Positions 8,484 through 17,665 of a stretch of 64,000 nt of DNA are shown piece by piece. The stretch is from the NCBI RefSeq assembly GCF_030812315.1, contig NZ_JAUSSM010000017.1, forward strand, positions 1 to 64,000, read 5' to 3'. The translations under genes were made by a program, and so were the position numbers. The notes under the pieces are model-generated. The model did not search any database and was not told the DNA's origin. It saw only the letters and a list, made by a program, of their open reading frames with translations. The first letter of the stretch is position 1; each line of letters opens with the position of its first letter. This DNA comes from Arthrobacter oryzae. GTDB lineage: Bacteria; Actinomycetota; Actinomycetes; Actinomycetales; Micrococcaceae.

Positions 8484-9416
8484 TCAGACGGTGGACGGGT
8501 CAGTGTTGGCCCCGCACAGGATCACGGCAACGCGTTCTCCGTCTGCCGGGACATAGGCCCCCGAGGTCAGGGCGGCAAAAGCGGCCGCCGCGCCGTGCTC
8601 CACGACCATCCGGTAGTCGGCCCACAACAGCGAGCGCGCGGCGACAATCTCGTCGTCGGACACCAGCACGCTCTTCACGCCGGTCCTGACCGCGACCTCA
8701 AAGCCGATCTGTCCGATCCGCCGCGCCCCGAGTGAGTCCGCGGCAACCCCGGCAACAGCAACATCCACCGGTTCTCCCGCCTTCAGCGCGGCGTGGAGCG
8801 TGGGAGCCGCGGCGGGCTCCACGCCCACCACATGGGCCAGGCCTTCGACGGCGGCCGCGATCCCGGCCATCAGTCCCCCGCCGCCCACGGCCACCAGCAC
8901 GGTGTCCACGCCTTCCAGCTGTTCCAGCAGTTCCGAACCGACGGTGCCGGCACCTGCGGCGATTTCCGGCTGGTCGTAGGCGTGGCAGTACACGGCTCCG
9001 GTTTCGGCGGCATAGGCGATGGCGGCGTCGTAGGCGACGGCATATTCGGCGCCGCGCTGGATGACGGAGGCCCCGGATTCCTGGAGCTTCTTCACCTTCA
9101 TGGCGGGGGCGGTCTCGGGGACAAAGACGGCGGCCGGCACCCCGGCCCGGGCCGCGGCGTAAGCGTTGGCGAGGCCGGCGTTGCCGCCGGAGGCCACCAC
9201 GATGCCCACGTCCTCCTTCAGCTCCCCCCGCTCGCGGCAGGCAAGCACGCGGTTGAACGCACCCCTGGCCTTGAAGGTTCCGGTGTGCTGCATGAACTCG
9301 CACTTCAGCCAGACGTTCCCTGGAAAGCTTCCCTGGTCCGCTTCGATGACGGGTGTGCGGCGCACCAGCCCGGCAATCCTGGCAGCAGCTTCATCGACGT
9401 CAGTGCGTGTGATCAT
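8484..9416 (-). CDS. PLP-dependent serine/threonine ammonia-lyase-like enzyme
   Basis: 310 residues of the fold-type II PLP family (threonine dehydratase, serine racemase, threo-3-hydroxyaspartate dehydratase). Lys49 in GTFKARGAF is the Schiff-base lysine, and the glycine-rich phosphate loop is VAVGGGGLMAG. There is no C-terminal ACT regulatory domain, so it is the catabolic rather than the biosynthetic IlvA type. The start at 9416 sits one base after the stop of the upstream IclR regulator gene, with GGGGA just before it, so the pair is one operon. Substrate choice among Thr, Ser and hydroxyaspartate cannot be settled from sequence. Confidence 0.87.
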   Translation of the reverse strand: MITRTDVDEAAARIAGLVRRTPVIEADQGSFPGNVWLKCEFMQHTGTFKARGAFNRVLACRERGELKEDVGIVVASGGNAGLANAYAAARAGVPAAVFVPETAPAMKVKKLQESGASVIQRGAEYAVAYDAAIAYAAETGAVYCHAYDQPEIAAGAGTVGSELLEQLEGVDTVLVAVGGGGLMAGIAAAVEGLAHVVGVEPAAAPTLHAALKAGEPVDVAVAGVAADSLGARRIGQIGFEVAVRTGVKSVLVSDDEIVAARSLLWADYRMVVEHGAAAAFAALTSGAYVPADGERVAVILCGANTDPSTV

Positions 9417-9417
9417 T

Positions 9418-10215
9418 TCATCCCCGGGTAGCGGTGTTGCGTGGTTCGGTGGAGCGGCCGCCGTAGTCATGGCCGATCTGCCGCGCGGCGTCCTGCAGGA
9501 GCGGCACCACCGTTTTTTCGATGGCTTCCGCGGGCGCCCTGTGGGTCTGCAGGGAAACGTTGACCGCGGCGACAACGTCGTTTCCGCGCCGGACCGGGAC
9601 AGCGACGCCTCGAAGGCCTTCCTCCAGCTCCTGCGAAACCATGGACCATCCCTTTGCCCGGGCCTGTTCCACTTCGGTCTGCAGCTGCTCGAGGCTTCCG
9701 ATTGAGCGCTCAGTGAACCGCTGCAATTGGACGGAATTGAAGTAGGTTTTCAGCTCGGCGTCGGACAGTGCACCCAGCAGCACCCGCCCCATGGACGTTG
9801 CCCAGGCGGGGAACCTGGTGCCCACGCTGATGGAGACGCTCAGGAGACGTGGTGACGGGACGCACGCGACGTAGACAATGTCCGTGCCGTCGAGGATGCA
9901 CAGCGACGTTGTCTCGTTGAGGTCAGCGGCAAGCGACTTGAGGTGCGGCTCCGCGATCCTGGGGAGCGCCAGGTTTGCCAGGAAGGACTGTCCGATGTCC
10001 AGCGACCTGGGCGTCAGTTCGAAATAGGTGCCGTCGGCGCGAAGGTAGCCCAGGTCCGTCAGCGTCAGCAGGAACCTCCGTGCGGAGGCCCTGGTCATGT
10101 CCGACTTTGCGGCGACCCGGGAGACGGTCAGGCGCGGTTCGTCCGGGGCGAAGGCGCGCAGCACGTCAAAGGTCTTCTCCACCGACTTCACGAAGTACGC
10201 GGGTTGCTCCGCCAT
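9418..10215 (-). CDS. IclR-family regulator, PcaR/PobR-like
   Basis: 265 residues. The N-terminal winged helix-turn-helix (about 10-70) begins with YFVKSVEKTFDVLRAF, the style seen in PcaR/PcaU/PobR-type IclR proteins. The C-terminal effector domain spans about 85-250. It is divergent from an MHS transporter gene and cotranscribed with the PLP lyase. Two IclR-like direct repeats lie in front of the transporter (10436-10469), so it probably controls that transporter and itself. The effector is unknown. The PcaR flavour would suit an aromatic acid, but the neighbouring lyase would suit an amino or hydroxy acid. Confidence 0.88.
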   Translation of the reverse strand: MAEQPAYFVKSVEKTFDVLRAFAPDEPRLTVSRVAAKSDMTRASARRFLLTLTDLGYLRADGTYFELTPRSLDIGQSFLANLALPRIAEPHLKSLAADLNETTSLCILDGTDIVYVACVPSPRLLSVSISVGTRFPAWATSMGRVLLGALSDAELKTYFNSVQLQRFTERSIGSLEQLQTEVEQARAKGWSMVSQELEEGLRGVAVPVRRGNDVVAAVNVSLQTHRAPAEAIEKTVVPLLQDAARQIGHDYGGRSTEPRNTATRG

Positions 10216-10312
10216 GGAATCGCTTGCCCTCCCTGAAGCTCACTTCCGGCTCCCGCAGGCGCTCGGCCGCAGGCTTATTCCGATCATATCCGGATAACCG
10301 CGACGGAATCGG

Positions 10313-10380
10313 CGGCACCCTGAAAGACCGGAAGCGGCGTGGGTCAGTTCCCCGCCCGCGTTCGGTCTTTCAGGGTGCCG
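10313..10380. repeat. long hairpin between divergent genes
   Basis: A perfect 18-base inverted repeat (10313-10330 with 10363-10380), with further partial pairing inside, lies between the divergent iclR-type and MHS genes. It cannot terminate either gene's own transcript. In the same 312-base gap is a TATCCGGATA palindrome (10287-10296) framed by ATTCCG/CGGAAT. Confidence 0.7.
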
Positions 10381-10435
10381 CCCTTCAGCCGGGAGGCATT
10401 GTGAGACACCTCACGCTGGGGTACGCTGTTCCTTA

Positions 10436-10469
10436 GTCGCATATCGCACAGCTGTTCGTAATGCGCACA
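10436..10469 (+). promoter_or_regulatory. candidate IclR-family operator (two direct repeats)
   Basis: GTCGCATATCGCACA (10436-10450) and GTTCGTAATGCGCACA (10454-10469) are imperfect direct repeats. They resemble the GTTCGATAATCGCAC repeats known for PobR/PcaU-type IclR regulators. They lie 60-90 bases before the MHS transporter start, next to a PcaR-like regulator gene. Confidence 0.45.
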
Positions 10470-10527
10470 AATTTCATCGCATCAATGCACCGGAGCAACT
10501 GTCTTTCAGTGTGGAAGGACCATCAGA

Positions 10528-11856
10528 ATGACCAACCTTGCAACCACGGCCGAGACCGCAGAGGCGCAGCGCCGGCTCAAGCGGGCCAAGAAGGCCGCGC
10601 TGGCCGCATTCCTCGGCGGCGCCCTTGAGTACTACGACTTCTTCATCTACGCCACGGCAGCATCGCTGATCTTTTCGAAGATCTTCTTCCCGTCGGGTGA
10701 CGCCACCGTGGCGCTGCTCGCTTCCTTCGCCACCTTCGGCGTGGCCTATGTAGCCCGCCCCTTTGGCGCAGTCTTCTTTGGCCACCTCGGCGACAAGATC
10801 GGCCGCAAGGCAACCCTGGTCCTCACCCTCGTTCTCATGGGTGCTGCCACGTTCCTGATCGGTGTCCTGCCGGACTTCAACACCGCCGGTTACTGGGCGC
10901 CTGCCCTGCTGGTGCTGCTCCGCCTCATGCAGGGCCTCTCGGCGGGCGCAGAAACCGCGGGAGCCTCGGCCCTGACCACGGAGGAAGCCCCCGCCGGCCG
11001 GCGCGGCTTCTTTGCCAGCTTTGCCATGAGCGGCATTTCCTTCGGCATCGTGCTGGCCTCCCTGGCCTTCCTGCCGGTGGCCGCCATGAACGAGGCCGAT
11101 CGGCTCGCATGGGGCTGGCGCATTCCGTTCTGGCTCTCCGTCATCGTGCTCTTCGTGGCGTACATGGTCCGCCGTTCACTCGAGGAACCAGAGGTCTTCG
11201 AGGAGAAGCACGATCACGGTGAACTCGTGAAGCTGCCCTTCGCCAAAATGTTCAAGACGCACCCTGCCCAGTTCTTCCAGGTGGCCCTGATGTCCTTCGA
11301 AACCGTCACCAACACCTTTATGCAGTCCTTCGGCCTGGCCTACGCCGTCTCAGTCGGCGTCCCTGCCTCCACCATGCTCTGGGTCAGCATCCTCGGCAAC
11401 GTCATCGCCATCGCCACCCAGCCCCTCATGGCTGCACTGTCGGATAAGTTCGGCCGGCGTCCTGTCTTTATCGCCGGAGTCCTCGGATCCGGTGCCATGA
11501 TCTTCGTGTACTTCTCGGTCATCTCCACCGGCAACATTCCCATGATCTTCCTGGCCAGCACCCTGATCACCGCCGGCACCTACGCCATGTCCAACGCGAT
11601 CTACCCTGCGTGGTTCTCCGAGCTGTTCAACGTGAAGGTCCGCTATTCGGGCATGGCCATCGGGCTGCAGGTCGGCATCCTGTGCGCCGGTTTCACACCG
11701 TTGCTGGGAACCGCCCTTGTGGGTGCCGCCAAGGCCAACTGGGGCCCGGCGGCGTGGATCGTCGCGGCGTCGTCACTGCTGGCAGTCGCCGGTGCACTGT
11801 GGGCCCGCGAAACCCACAAGACGCCGCTGCGCGAACTGGGCAACCCAGTCCCCTAA
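10528..11856 (+). CDS. MFS transporter, metabolite:H+ symporter (MHS) family
   Basis: 442 residues and about 12 membrane segments. MHS hallmarks are the N-terminal GALEYYDFFIYATAAS segment and the loop 2-3 motif GHLGDKIGRK. The sequence ESAETAG-like region (LSAGAETAGASALTTEE) follows segment 4. MHS members take up proline/betaine, dicarboxylates, shikimate or aromatic acids by proton symport, and the substrate here is not deducible. GGAAGGA lies about 10 bases before the ATG. Divergent from an IclR regulator with candidate operators in between, so expression is probably substrate-induced. Confidence 0.88.
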   Translation: MTNLATTAETAEAQRRLKRAKKAALAAFLGGALEYYDFFIYATAASLIFSKIFFPSGDATVALLASFATFGVAYVARPFGAVFFGHLGDKIGRKATLVLTLVLMGAATFLIGVLPDFNTAGYWAPALLVLLRLMQGLSAGAETAGASALTTEEAPAGRRGFFASFAMSGISFGIVLASLAFLPVAAMNEADRLAWGWRIPFWLSVIVLFVAYMVRRSLEEPEVFEEKHDHGELVKLPFAKMFKTHPAQFFQVALMSFETVTNTFMQSFGLAYAVSVGVPASTMLWVSILGNVIAIATQPLMAALSDKFGRRPVFIAGVLGSGAMIFVYFSVISTGNIPMIFLASTLITAGTYAMSNAIYPAWFSELFNVKVRYSGMAIGLQVGILCAGFTPLLGTALVGAAKANWGPAAWIVAASSLLAVAGALWARETHKTPLRELGNPVP

Positions 11857-11857
11857 G

Positions 11858-12352
11858 TCACCGCCGCCTGAGCCGGGCCAGCAGCGTGGCGGCGAGCAGC
11901 GCCGTCGTAATTTCCAGGGCAATGACGGCCAGCAGCCCGCCGGCGGCAGAATTGGCCGCGGATCCGGCAACTGCCGCCGGAAGCGCGGCCGCCCCGTGGC
12001 TGTGGCCGGATGCCCCGCTCCCGGAACCGGCCGATCCCAGCAGCAGGACGGCGTGCAGCACCGTCATCCCCAGCCCGCCTGCCATCACCTGCCGCAGGGA
12101 ACCAACCCGGCCGTCGCGCCAGATATGCACGGCACACGGCAGGCAGACTCCCACCATCGCGAGCATCAGCAGGTTCAGCCAGGACCCGTGGTGGTTGCCC
12201 GCGACGAGCCAGAGATGCACCAGGCAGGAGGCAGCAGTCGCCGCGGCAACCATGCGCGGATGGAAGACGGGCCGCGGCCGGAGGACAGGTTTTGGCCGGA
12301 GGGGCGGCCCGGGGATGGGGCGGGCAGCGTCCCATCCCCGCAGGGCTGTCAT
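11858..12352 (-). CDS. small His-containing membrane protein next to the amine oxidase
   Basis: 164 residues. A Pro/Arg-rich N-terminus is followed by about four hydrophobic segments (36-52, 58-75, 90-106, 130-158), with a small GHSHG motif after the third. The ATG lies 9 bases after the amine oxidase stop, so it is the second gene of that operon. It ends one base away from the convergent transporter gene. No family recognised with confidence. Its co-transcription with a copper enzyme and its exposed histidines allow a speculative link to metal supply, but nothing more. Confidence 0.65.
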   Translation of the reverse strand: MTALRGWDAARPIPGPPLRPKPVLRPRPVFHPRMVAAATAASCLVHLWLVAGNHHGSWLNLLMLAMVGVCLPCAVHIWRDGRVGSLRQVMAGGLGMTVLHAVLLLGSAGSGSGASGHSHGAAALPAAVAGSAANSAAGGLLAVIALEITTALLAATLLARLRRR

Positions 12353-12361
12353 GTCGCCGGC

Positions 12362-14281
12362 CTATCCGTGGCAGTGTCCGCCGGCGGCCGGCTGCGAACC
12401 CGCCGGTACATCCAGCACGGGGCTGCGGTCGAAGAAGCCTTCCGGGCGCAGCTTGAAGCCGACGGTGTCCACCGGCATGATGGGCCAGTCCTCGATCCGC
12501 GGGAAGTGGGTCAGCCCGAAGGTGTGCCACACCACGATGTCCTGGCCGTCAATCTCCCGGTCCTGGGCGATGTACGCCGGCAGGCCGGCACCGCCGGAGT
12601 GCTGGTTCACGAAATCCCCGGTGGGGTAACGCTCGTCCTCCGCAAACCGGGTGACCCACAGGTCCTTGGTTGCGAACGCCGCCCGGCGGGCGATGGAGGA
12701 CTCCGGATCGGCAAGGAGCGTGGGCTGGCCCTGCGCATGCAGCTTGTAGCCCACGGGTTCGCCCAGCCTGTTGCGCGATTCCGGGTTGGAAATGATCCAG
12801 GTCCGGCCGCTCCGCGCGTCGGCTTCCCGGGCGGCTTCGGACTCGCGGGCCAGGACAGTCCGCTTCCGTGAGAACGCGTTGCCGCGTTCGTTCCCTTCTC
12901 CCATGGGCTGCCGGACCACGTCCTCCTCCTCAACCCGGTTGGTGAAGCCGTCGATGGCCATGTCCAGCCGCGCGCTGAACAGGTGCTGGTGGAACGGCGC
13001 CCCCAGCCCGGGGGCGAGCTGGGAAATATTGTCTGAACCGCCTTCGGGGAAGGCGCTGGTGAACACGACACCGGTGGCTTTGGCTTCGAACTCGATGGTG
13101 CCGTCGAGGTAGAGGTACCAGTAGAAGCCGTAGTCGTAGTTGCCGATGGTGGTGAAGAAGGAGATTACGAGGCGGCGGTTGCGGCGGGTGTAGTTGACGC
13201 CGGACCAGAGGTCGCTGTGCTTGGCCAGGATGCCCCAGTCCTCTTCGTGCATGCAGATGCCGTTGCGGATTTCACGCGGATTGCCGAAGGCGTCGCTGAT
13301 CACCGGGCTGAGGTAGGTGATCTCGCCGAGGCAGTCGCAGCCCAGTTCGAGCGAGTTGGCGTACTGGCCCACCAGGTACTCGCCGGTGTCGAAGTAGTTT
13401 TGCCAGGACCGGACCGGAGACGGGTCGCCGTAGGGAACCACCATTTCCGCAATGGAAGCGCGGTTGATGATGGGGCGCTTCCGCTCGCCGTCCTGGAAGG
13501 CGAGATTGTGCAGCACCACGCCCTCACGCACGTCGAAGCCGACGTCCACGCTCCACTTTTCCCACTCAACGCGGTTGCCGCCCGTCACCGTGAAGCTGGG
13601 TCCTTCGGGCTGGGTGATGCTGATGGGCTTCTGGGTGGTGCGCAGCGGGCCGGTGAGCTCCGGATCAGTGTAGTTGCCGTGCTCCGCGGGGACCGGGACG
13701 GCCCCCAGGTCCAGGACCTGCGTGACTTCCTTGCTGACGACGTCGACGTACGCCACGAGGCCGTCCACCGGGTGCGCCCAGGCGCTGTCCTCGGGAAACT
13801 CCTGCACGAAGGCCAGTCCGCGGAGGATGCGGCGGCCCTTCTCCTCGGGGTATTCGAAGACACCGGCGGACAGCGGCGCAACGCGGACCTTGCCGACGTC
13901 CAGCCCGCGGTCCGCGAGGGCCTTGAGCCAGCGTTCGTCGCACGCCAGCAGTGTCTCGACGACTTCAAATTCCTCTTCCAGGACGGGCAGCTCGCCGGTG
14001 GCGGCGGTGTCGAGTTCGACGGCGGAAGTCACCGCGCCGCTCGTGGCGGAGACAGTCACGTCCAGGGGGCGACCGCCGGACACGTCGTGGATGAACACCC
14101 GGAAGCGCCGGTCTTCGCCATCCGCTGCGGCGTCCCGGGCCGGGTCCAGCAGGCCGAGGTAGGCGATCCGCTTGTCCGGGCCAAGCAATCCTGCGGCGCG
14201 AAGAACGCCCTGGACGTCGGTGATTTCAGCGCCCGTTGCAAGGCGGTACGGCGTAAGCGTGTCAGTTATGGAGGGTGTCAT
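12362..14281 (-). CDS. tynA: copper-containing primary amine oxidase (phenylethylamine/tyramine oxidase)
   Basis: 639 residues from the ATG at 14281, which matches the length of Arthrobacter globiformis phenylethylamine oxidase. It converts phenylethylamine or tyramine with O2 to the aldehyde, NH3 and H2O2. Every catalytic position of that enzyme is conserved at the same number: general base Asp298 (NYFDTG), Tyr382 in TIGNYDYG as the self-processing topaquinone precursor, and copper ligands His431, His433 (PFHQHLF) and His592 (LTHFPR). Cysteines 317 and 343 for the known disulfide are present. It is divergent from a TetR regulator with an AT-rich palindrome between. A longer in-frame extension up to 14410 is unlikely because it would overlap the tetR start. 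Confidence 0.96.
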   Translation of the reverse strand: MTPSITDTLTPYRLATGAEITDVQGVLRAAGLLGPDKRIAYLGLLDPARDAAADGEDRRFRVFIHDVSGGRPLDVTVSATSGAVTSAVELDTAATGELPVLEEEFEVVETLLACDERWLKALADRGLDVGKVRVAPLSAGVFEYPEEKGRRILRGLAFVQEFPEDSAWAHPVDGLVAYVDVVSKEVTQVLDLGAVPVPAEHGNYTDPELTGPLRTTQKPISITQPEGPSFTVTGGNRVEWEKWSVDVGFDVREGVVLHNLAFQDGERKRPIINRASIAEMVVPYGDPSPVRSWQNYFDTGEYLVGQYANSLELGCDCLGEITYLSPVISDAFGNPREIRNGICMHEEDWGILAKHSDLWSGVNYTRRNRRLVISFFTTIGNYDYGFYWYLYLDGTIEFEAKATGVVFTSAFPEGGSDNISQLAPGLGAPFHQHLFSARLDMAIDGFTNRVEEEDVVRQPMGEGNERGNAFSRKRTVLARESEAAREADARSGRTWIISNPESRNRLGEPVGYKLHAQGQPTLLADPESSIARRAAFATKDLWVTRFAEDERYPTGDFVNQHSGGAGLPAYIAQDREIDGQDIVVWHTFGLTHFPRIEDWPIMPVDTVGFKLRPEGFFDRSPVLDVPAGSQPAAGGHCHG

Positions 14282-14318
14282 GACGGCCTTTTGTCCGGGA
14301 CCTTGGCAGGTCGGATTT

Positions 14319-14344
14319 TTATTTTCTATAGTTGTAGAGAATAA
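14319..14344. promoter_or_regulatory. AT-rich palindrome, candidate TetR operator
   Basis: TTATTTTCTA (14319-14328) and TAGAGAATAA (14335-14344) form a 10-base inverted repeat with one mismatch. It is AT-rich in a GC-rich setting and lies midway between the divergent amine oxidase and TetR genes. It probably carries the -10 regions and the regulator's binding site. Confidence 0.55.
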
Positions 14345-14403
14345 ACCGTCCGTAAGATGGATCACAAGGGTTCGACACAAAAAGTTCCGGGGGGAGCGCC
14401 AGC

Positions 14404-15000
14404 GTGCCAAAGATTGTTGACCATGACGAGCGTCGACTGGAACTGGTGGATGCGACCTGGCGGATCATCGCCAGGCTGGGTATCGAGGGCGCCACGATGC
14501 GGGAGATCGCACTCGAGGCCGGCTTCGCCAACGGCGCCCTGAAGCCGTACTTCCCCACCAAGGACACGCTGCTGACGTTTGCCTTCGGGCACGTCTTCAA
14601 CCGGACCAACGAGCGCATCAGGGAAGTGACTGCGGGCAAGGCCGGGATTCCGGCACTGAAGGCGTTTTGCGTCGAGGTGCTGCCGCTGGACTCCGAGCGC
14701 GTCAATGAAGCGCGGATAGTCGTTCCGTTCTGGCAGAAGGCCATCAACGATCCGGGGAAGGCTGCCATCCACCGCGAGTCCATGGAACAGTGGCACGCCT
14801 CCATCCTCGGGTACCTGACCGAGGCAAGGGAGCACGGGACCGTCCGCGCCGAGGTGGACGACTCCGCCGTCGCCGGCCACCTGCTGAACATGCTGCTCGG
14901 CGCGCAGATTGCCGCAGCCCTCGCCCCCGAGGGCCAGGCAGATCCAGGCCTGGGCGATCAGCTGGACGCGTTCCTGACGCTGCTCGCAACCGGTAGCTGA
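14404..15000 (+). CDS. TetR-family regulator of the amine oxidase
   Basis: 198 residues. The TetR helix-turn-helix is at about 10-56 (GATMREIALEAGFANGAL), followed by an all-helical ligand domain of the BetI-like type. The GTG start follows a GGGGGGAG ribosome site. It lies divergent from the copper amine oxidase with a 26-base palindrome in the gap, so it probably represses the oxidase and itself and responds to amine or aldehyde. That regulation is inferred from position only. Confidence 0.88.
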   Translation: MPKIVDHDERRLELVDATWRIIARLGIEGATMREIALEAGFANGALKPYFPTKDTLLTFAFGHVFNRTNERIREVTAGKAGIPALKAFCVEVLPLDSERVNEARIVVPFWQKAINDPGKAAIHRESMEQWHASILGYLTEAREHGTVRAEVDDSAVAGHLLNMLLGAQIAAALAPEGQADPGLGDQLDAFLTLLATGS

Positions 15001-15029
15001 TCTTTTTTCGACATCTGTGGAAAAAAGAT
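15000..15029. promoter_or_regulatory. AT-rich inverted repeat between tetR and araC-type genes
   Basis: ATCTTTTTTC and GAAAAAAGAT form a perfect 10-base inverted repeat with a 10-base spacer, starting at the TetR stop codon. It could be a weak terminator or the binding region for the AraC-type activator. The GTCCCAGGA/TCCTGGGG repeat at 15069-15088 lies just downstream. Confidence 0.35.
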
Positions 15030-15059
15030 GACACCGCGAAAGTTCGGCGCTAACCTGAA

Positions 15060-16085
15060 ATGACTGTGTCCCAGGACACATCCTGGGGGACTACGTACAG
15101 ATGGCCGTCCGGCGTCAGGAACATCCATGTCTGCAATTACCGCCCCCCCGCGGGCCAGGACCTCACCTCCAACGTGGCCACCTCATTTGACCACTGGAGG
15201 CACCTCGTGGCGGAGTCCTTTGTGCCGCTGGCGGCGGAGACCGACCACCCGGACACTTTCCGTGGCCGGATGCGGTCCAGGGTGCTTGACCGGATGTGCA
15301 TCGTGGAGGTCTCGGCCACGTCCCACAGCGTCCACCGCACACCGGCCCTGCTTGCGCAATCGGACCAGCGCTATTTCAAGCTCAATCTTCAGCTGGAGGG
15401 CACCGGGCTCCTCATCCAGGACCACCGCGAGGCCGTGCTGCGCCCCGGCGATCTCGCCATCTACGACACCAACAGGCCGTACACGCTCGCCTTCGAAGAG
15501 CAGGCCCGGATGATGGTGGTGATGTTTCCGCACGACGCACTGACCCTGCCGCCGGACTATGTGGGCCAGCTTTCCGCGGTCTGCCTGGCAGGCGGCAGTG
15601 GCCTGACCGGCATCGTTGGCCCGTTCATTTCACAGCTTGCGGCCAATCCCGAGCTACTCAGCGGCCCCAGCGGATCCCGGCTGGCCGCCAACGCCCTTGA
15701 TCTTGTCTCAACAATGCTGCACGCGGAACTGGACATGGCGCCGGACAGCATGAAGCCCCAGGTGCTACTTGCAACATCGGTCCGCGAATACATCGAGGCC
15801 AACCTGGCCGATCCGCAGCTCTCACCCGCCAGCATTGCGGCTGCCCACTTCATCTCCACGCGGCACCTGCACAACGTCTTCCATGAGTCCGGCGCCACCG
15901 TGGCCAGCTGGATCCGGACCCAGCGGCTCGAACGCATCCGGCGGGACCTGCGGGACCCGCTGCACACCGGCACGTCCGTCGGTGCCGTCGCCGCCCGCTG
16001 GGGATTTTTGGACGCGGCGCATTTCAGCCGCTCTTTCCGGGACGCTTTCGGCGAATCCCCCAGCGACTGGCGGCGCGGCGCCTAA
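15060..16085 (+). CDS. AraC-family regulator, FeaR-like
   Basis: 341 residues. An N-terminal AraC-binding-like domain (about 40-220) precedes two helix-turn-helix motifs in the last 100 residues (SPASIAAAHFISTRHLHNVF and SVGAVAARWGFLDAAHFSRS). The arrangement and the SFDHWRHLVAESFVPL opening resemble FeaR/TfdS-type activators. FeaR activates amine oxidase and aldehyde dehydrogenase genes in enteric bacteria. No ribosome site precedes the ATG at 15060, and a palindrome lies inside the first codons, so the true start may be further in, near residue 38. It follows tetR on the same strand. A role in aromatic amine breakdown is inferred from position. Confidence 0.82.
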   Translation: MTVSQDTSWGTTYRWPSGVRNIHVCNYRPPAGQDLTSNVATSFDHWRHLVAESFVPLAAETDHPDTFRGRMRSRVLDRMCIVEVSATSHSVHRTPALLAQSDQRYFKLNLQLEGTGLLIQDHREAVLRPGDLAIYDTNRPYTLAFEEQARMMVVMFPHDALTLPPDYVGQLSAVCLAGGSGLTGIVGPFISQLAANPELLSGPSGSRLAANALDLVSTMLHAELDMAPDSMKPQVLLATSVREYIEANLADPQLSPASIAAAHFISTRHLHNVFHESGATVASWIRTQRLERIRRDLRDPLHTGTSVGAVAARWGFLDAAHFSRSFRDAFGESPSDWRRGA

Positions 16086-16121
16086 GTTCAGGTCCGGGAT
16101 CAGGGCGCCTGGGCGCGGCGC

Positions 16122-17459
16122 CTAGATCAGGCCCTGGGCGAGCATGGCGTCGGCAACCTTGACGAAGCCGCCGATGTTGGCGCCCAGCACGTAGTTGCCG
16201 GGCTCGCCGTATTCGTCGGCGGTCTGGGCGCAGAGGTCGTGGATGCCCACCATGATGTCCGTGAGCCGCTGTTCCGTGTGCTCGAATGACCAGGAGTCCC
16301 GGCTCGCGTTCTGCTGCATCTCGAGGGCTGATGTGGCCACCCCGCCGGCGTTCGCGGCCTTGCCCGGGGCGAACAGCACACCGGCATCCTGGAACACCGC
16401 CACGGCTTCCCGGGTGGACGGCATGTTCGCACCTTCACCGACAGCGAGCAGGCCGTTGCGGACCAGCCGGGCGGCAGCATCGCCGTCGAGCTCGTTCTGC
16501 GTGGCGCACGGCAGCGCCACTGCGGCGTCGACGTCCCACACCGAGCCGCCGTCGACATAGGAGACGCCGGGGCGGCGGACCCCATAGTCCTTGAGGCGTC
16601 CGCGTTCCACTTCCTTGATCCGGCGAAGCAGGCCGACGTCGATTCCCGCCTCGTCCACGATGTAGCCGGAGGAATCGGAGCAGGCCACTACGGTGGCGCC
16701 GAGCGCCTGGGCTTTCGCAATGGCGTTGATGGCCACATTGCCGGAACCGGAGACCACCACGCGCTGCCCGTCGAAGGATGAGCCCCTGGTCTTCAGCATC
16801 TCCTCGGTGAAGATCACCGTGCCGAAGCCGGTGGCTTCGGGTCGCACCAGCGAGCCGCCCCAGGAGATGCCCTTGCCTGTCAGGACGCCGGATTCGTAAC
16901 GGTTGGTGATGCGCTTGTACTGGCCAAAGAGGTAGCCGATTTCGCGGCCACCCACCCCGATGTCGCCCGCCGGCACGTCAGTGTATTCGCCGATGTGGCG
17001 GTAGAGCTCGGTCATGAACGACTGGCAGAAACGCATCACCTCGGCGTCGCTGCGGCCGCGGGGATCGAAGTCGGAGCCGCCCTTGCCGCCGCCGATAGGC
17101 ATGCCGGTGAGGGCGTTCTTGAAGATCTGCTCGAAGCCGAGGAATTTCACGATGCCCAGGTACACGGACGGGTGGAACCGCAAGCCGCCCTTGTAGGGGC
17201 CCAGGGCTGAGTTGAACTCCACCCGGAAGCCGCGGTTGATCTGCACCCGGCCGGAATCGTCCGTCCAGGGCACCCGGAAGATGATTTGCCGTTCGGGCTC
17301 GCACAGCCGCTCCAGCACGGCACCTTCAAGGAATTCGGGGTGCCGGTCGTGGACAGGGCCGAGGCTTTCGAACACCTCGGTCACAGCCTGGTGGAACTCG
17401 GCCTCTCCCGGATTCCGCGCCAGCACCGTGTTCCGGATAGCTTCCAGCCGTGCGTCCAT
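16122..17459 (-). CDS. gdhA: NADP-type glutamate dehydrogenase
   Basis: 445 residues, typical of hexameric bacterial GdhA, which forms glutamate from 2-oxoglutarate and ammonium. Substrate-binding lysines Lys90 (GPYKGGLRF) and Lys114 and catalytic Lys126 (PIGGGKGGSDFDP) are present. The Rossmann motif is VVSGSGNVA. AAGGA precedes the ATG by 7 bases. It lies convergent to the FeaR-like gene and near the amine oxidase, whose reaction releases ammonium. No clear GlnR box could be drawn upstream. Confidence 0.95.
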   Translation of the reverse strand: MDARLEAIRNTVLARNPGEAEFHQAVTEVFESLGPVHDRHPEFLEGAVLERLCEPERQIIFRVPWTDDSGRVQINRGFRVEFNSALGPYKGGLRFHPSVYLGIVKFLGFEQIFKNALTGMPIGGGKGGSDFDPRGRSDAEVMRFCQSFMTELYRHIGEYTDVPAGDIGVGGREIGYLFGQYKRITNRYESGVLTGKGISWGGSLVRPEATGFGTVIFTEEMLKTRGSSFDGQRVVVSGSGNVAINAIAKAQALGATVVACSDSSGYIVDEAGIDVGLLRRIKEVERGRLKDYGVRRPGVSYVDGGSVWDVDAAVALPCATQNELDGDAAARLVRNGLLAVGEGANMPSTREAVAVFQDAGVLFAPGKAANAGGVATSALEMQQNASRDSWSFEHTEQRLTDIMVGIHDLCAQTADEYGEPGNYVLGANIGGFVKVADAMLAQGLI

Positions 17460-17665
17460 GATGATTCCTTACGTCGAACCGGGCGCGCAAAGTCTCCGGC
17501 AATACACCGCACCGGCACCCTTTTATTGAAACTTCAACTTACCCAATTGTGACTGCGCGGGTCACGCATGGCCAATCGGCCTTCCGCTAACCTCCGTATT
17601 GTGACATTTAATTTCCATGAAACGAAAGTTACGGCCTCGGTTCCGGCTCCGGCGAGGGACTCCTG

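Noticed and set aside
13217..14344. 375-codon plus-strand frame opposite the amine oxidase
   Set aside because: Antisense shadow of a strongly conserved copper enzyme.
17523..17570. GlnR-like half-sites upstream of gdhA
   Set aside because: GTCAC is present on the minus strand, but the following half-sites do not fit the GnAAC pattern at N6 spacing.
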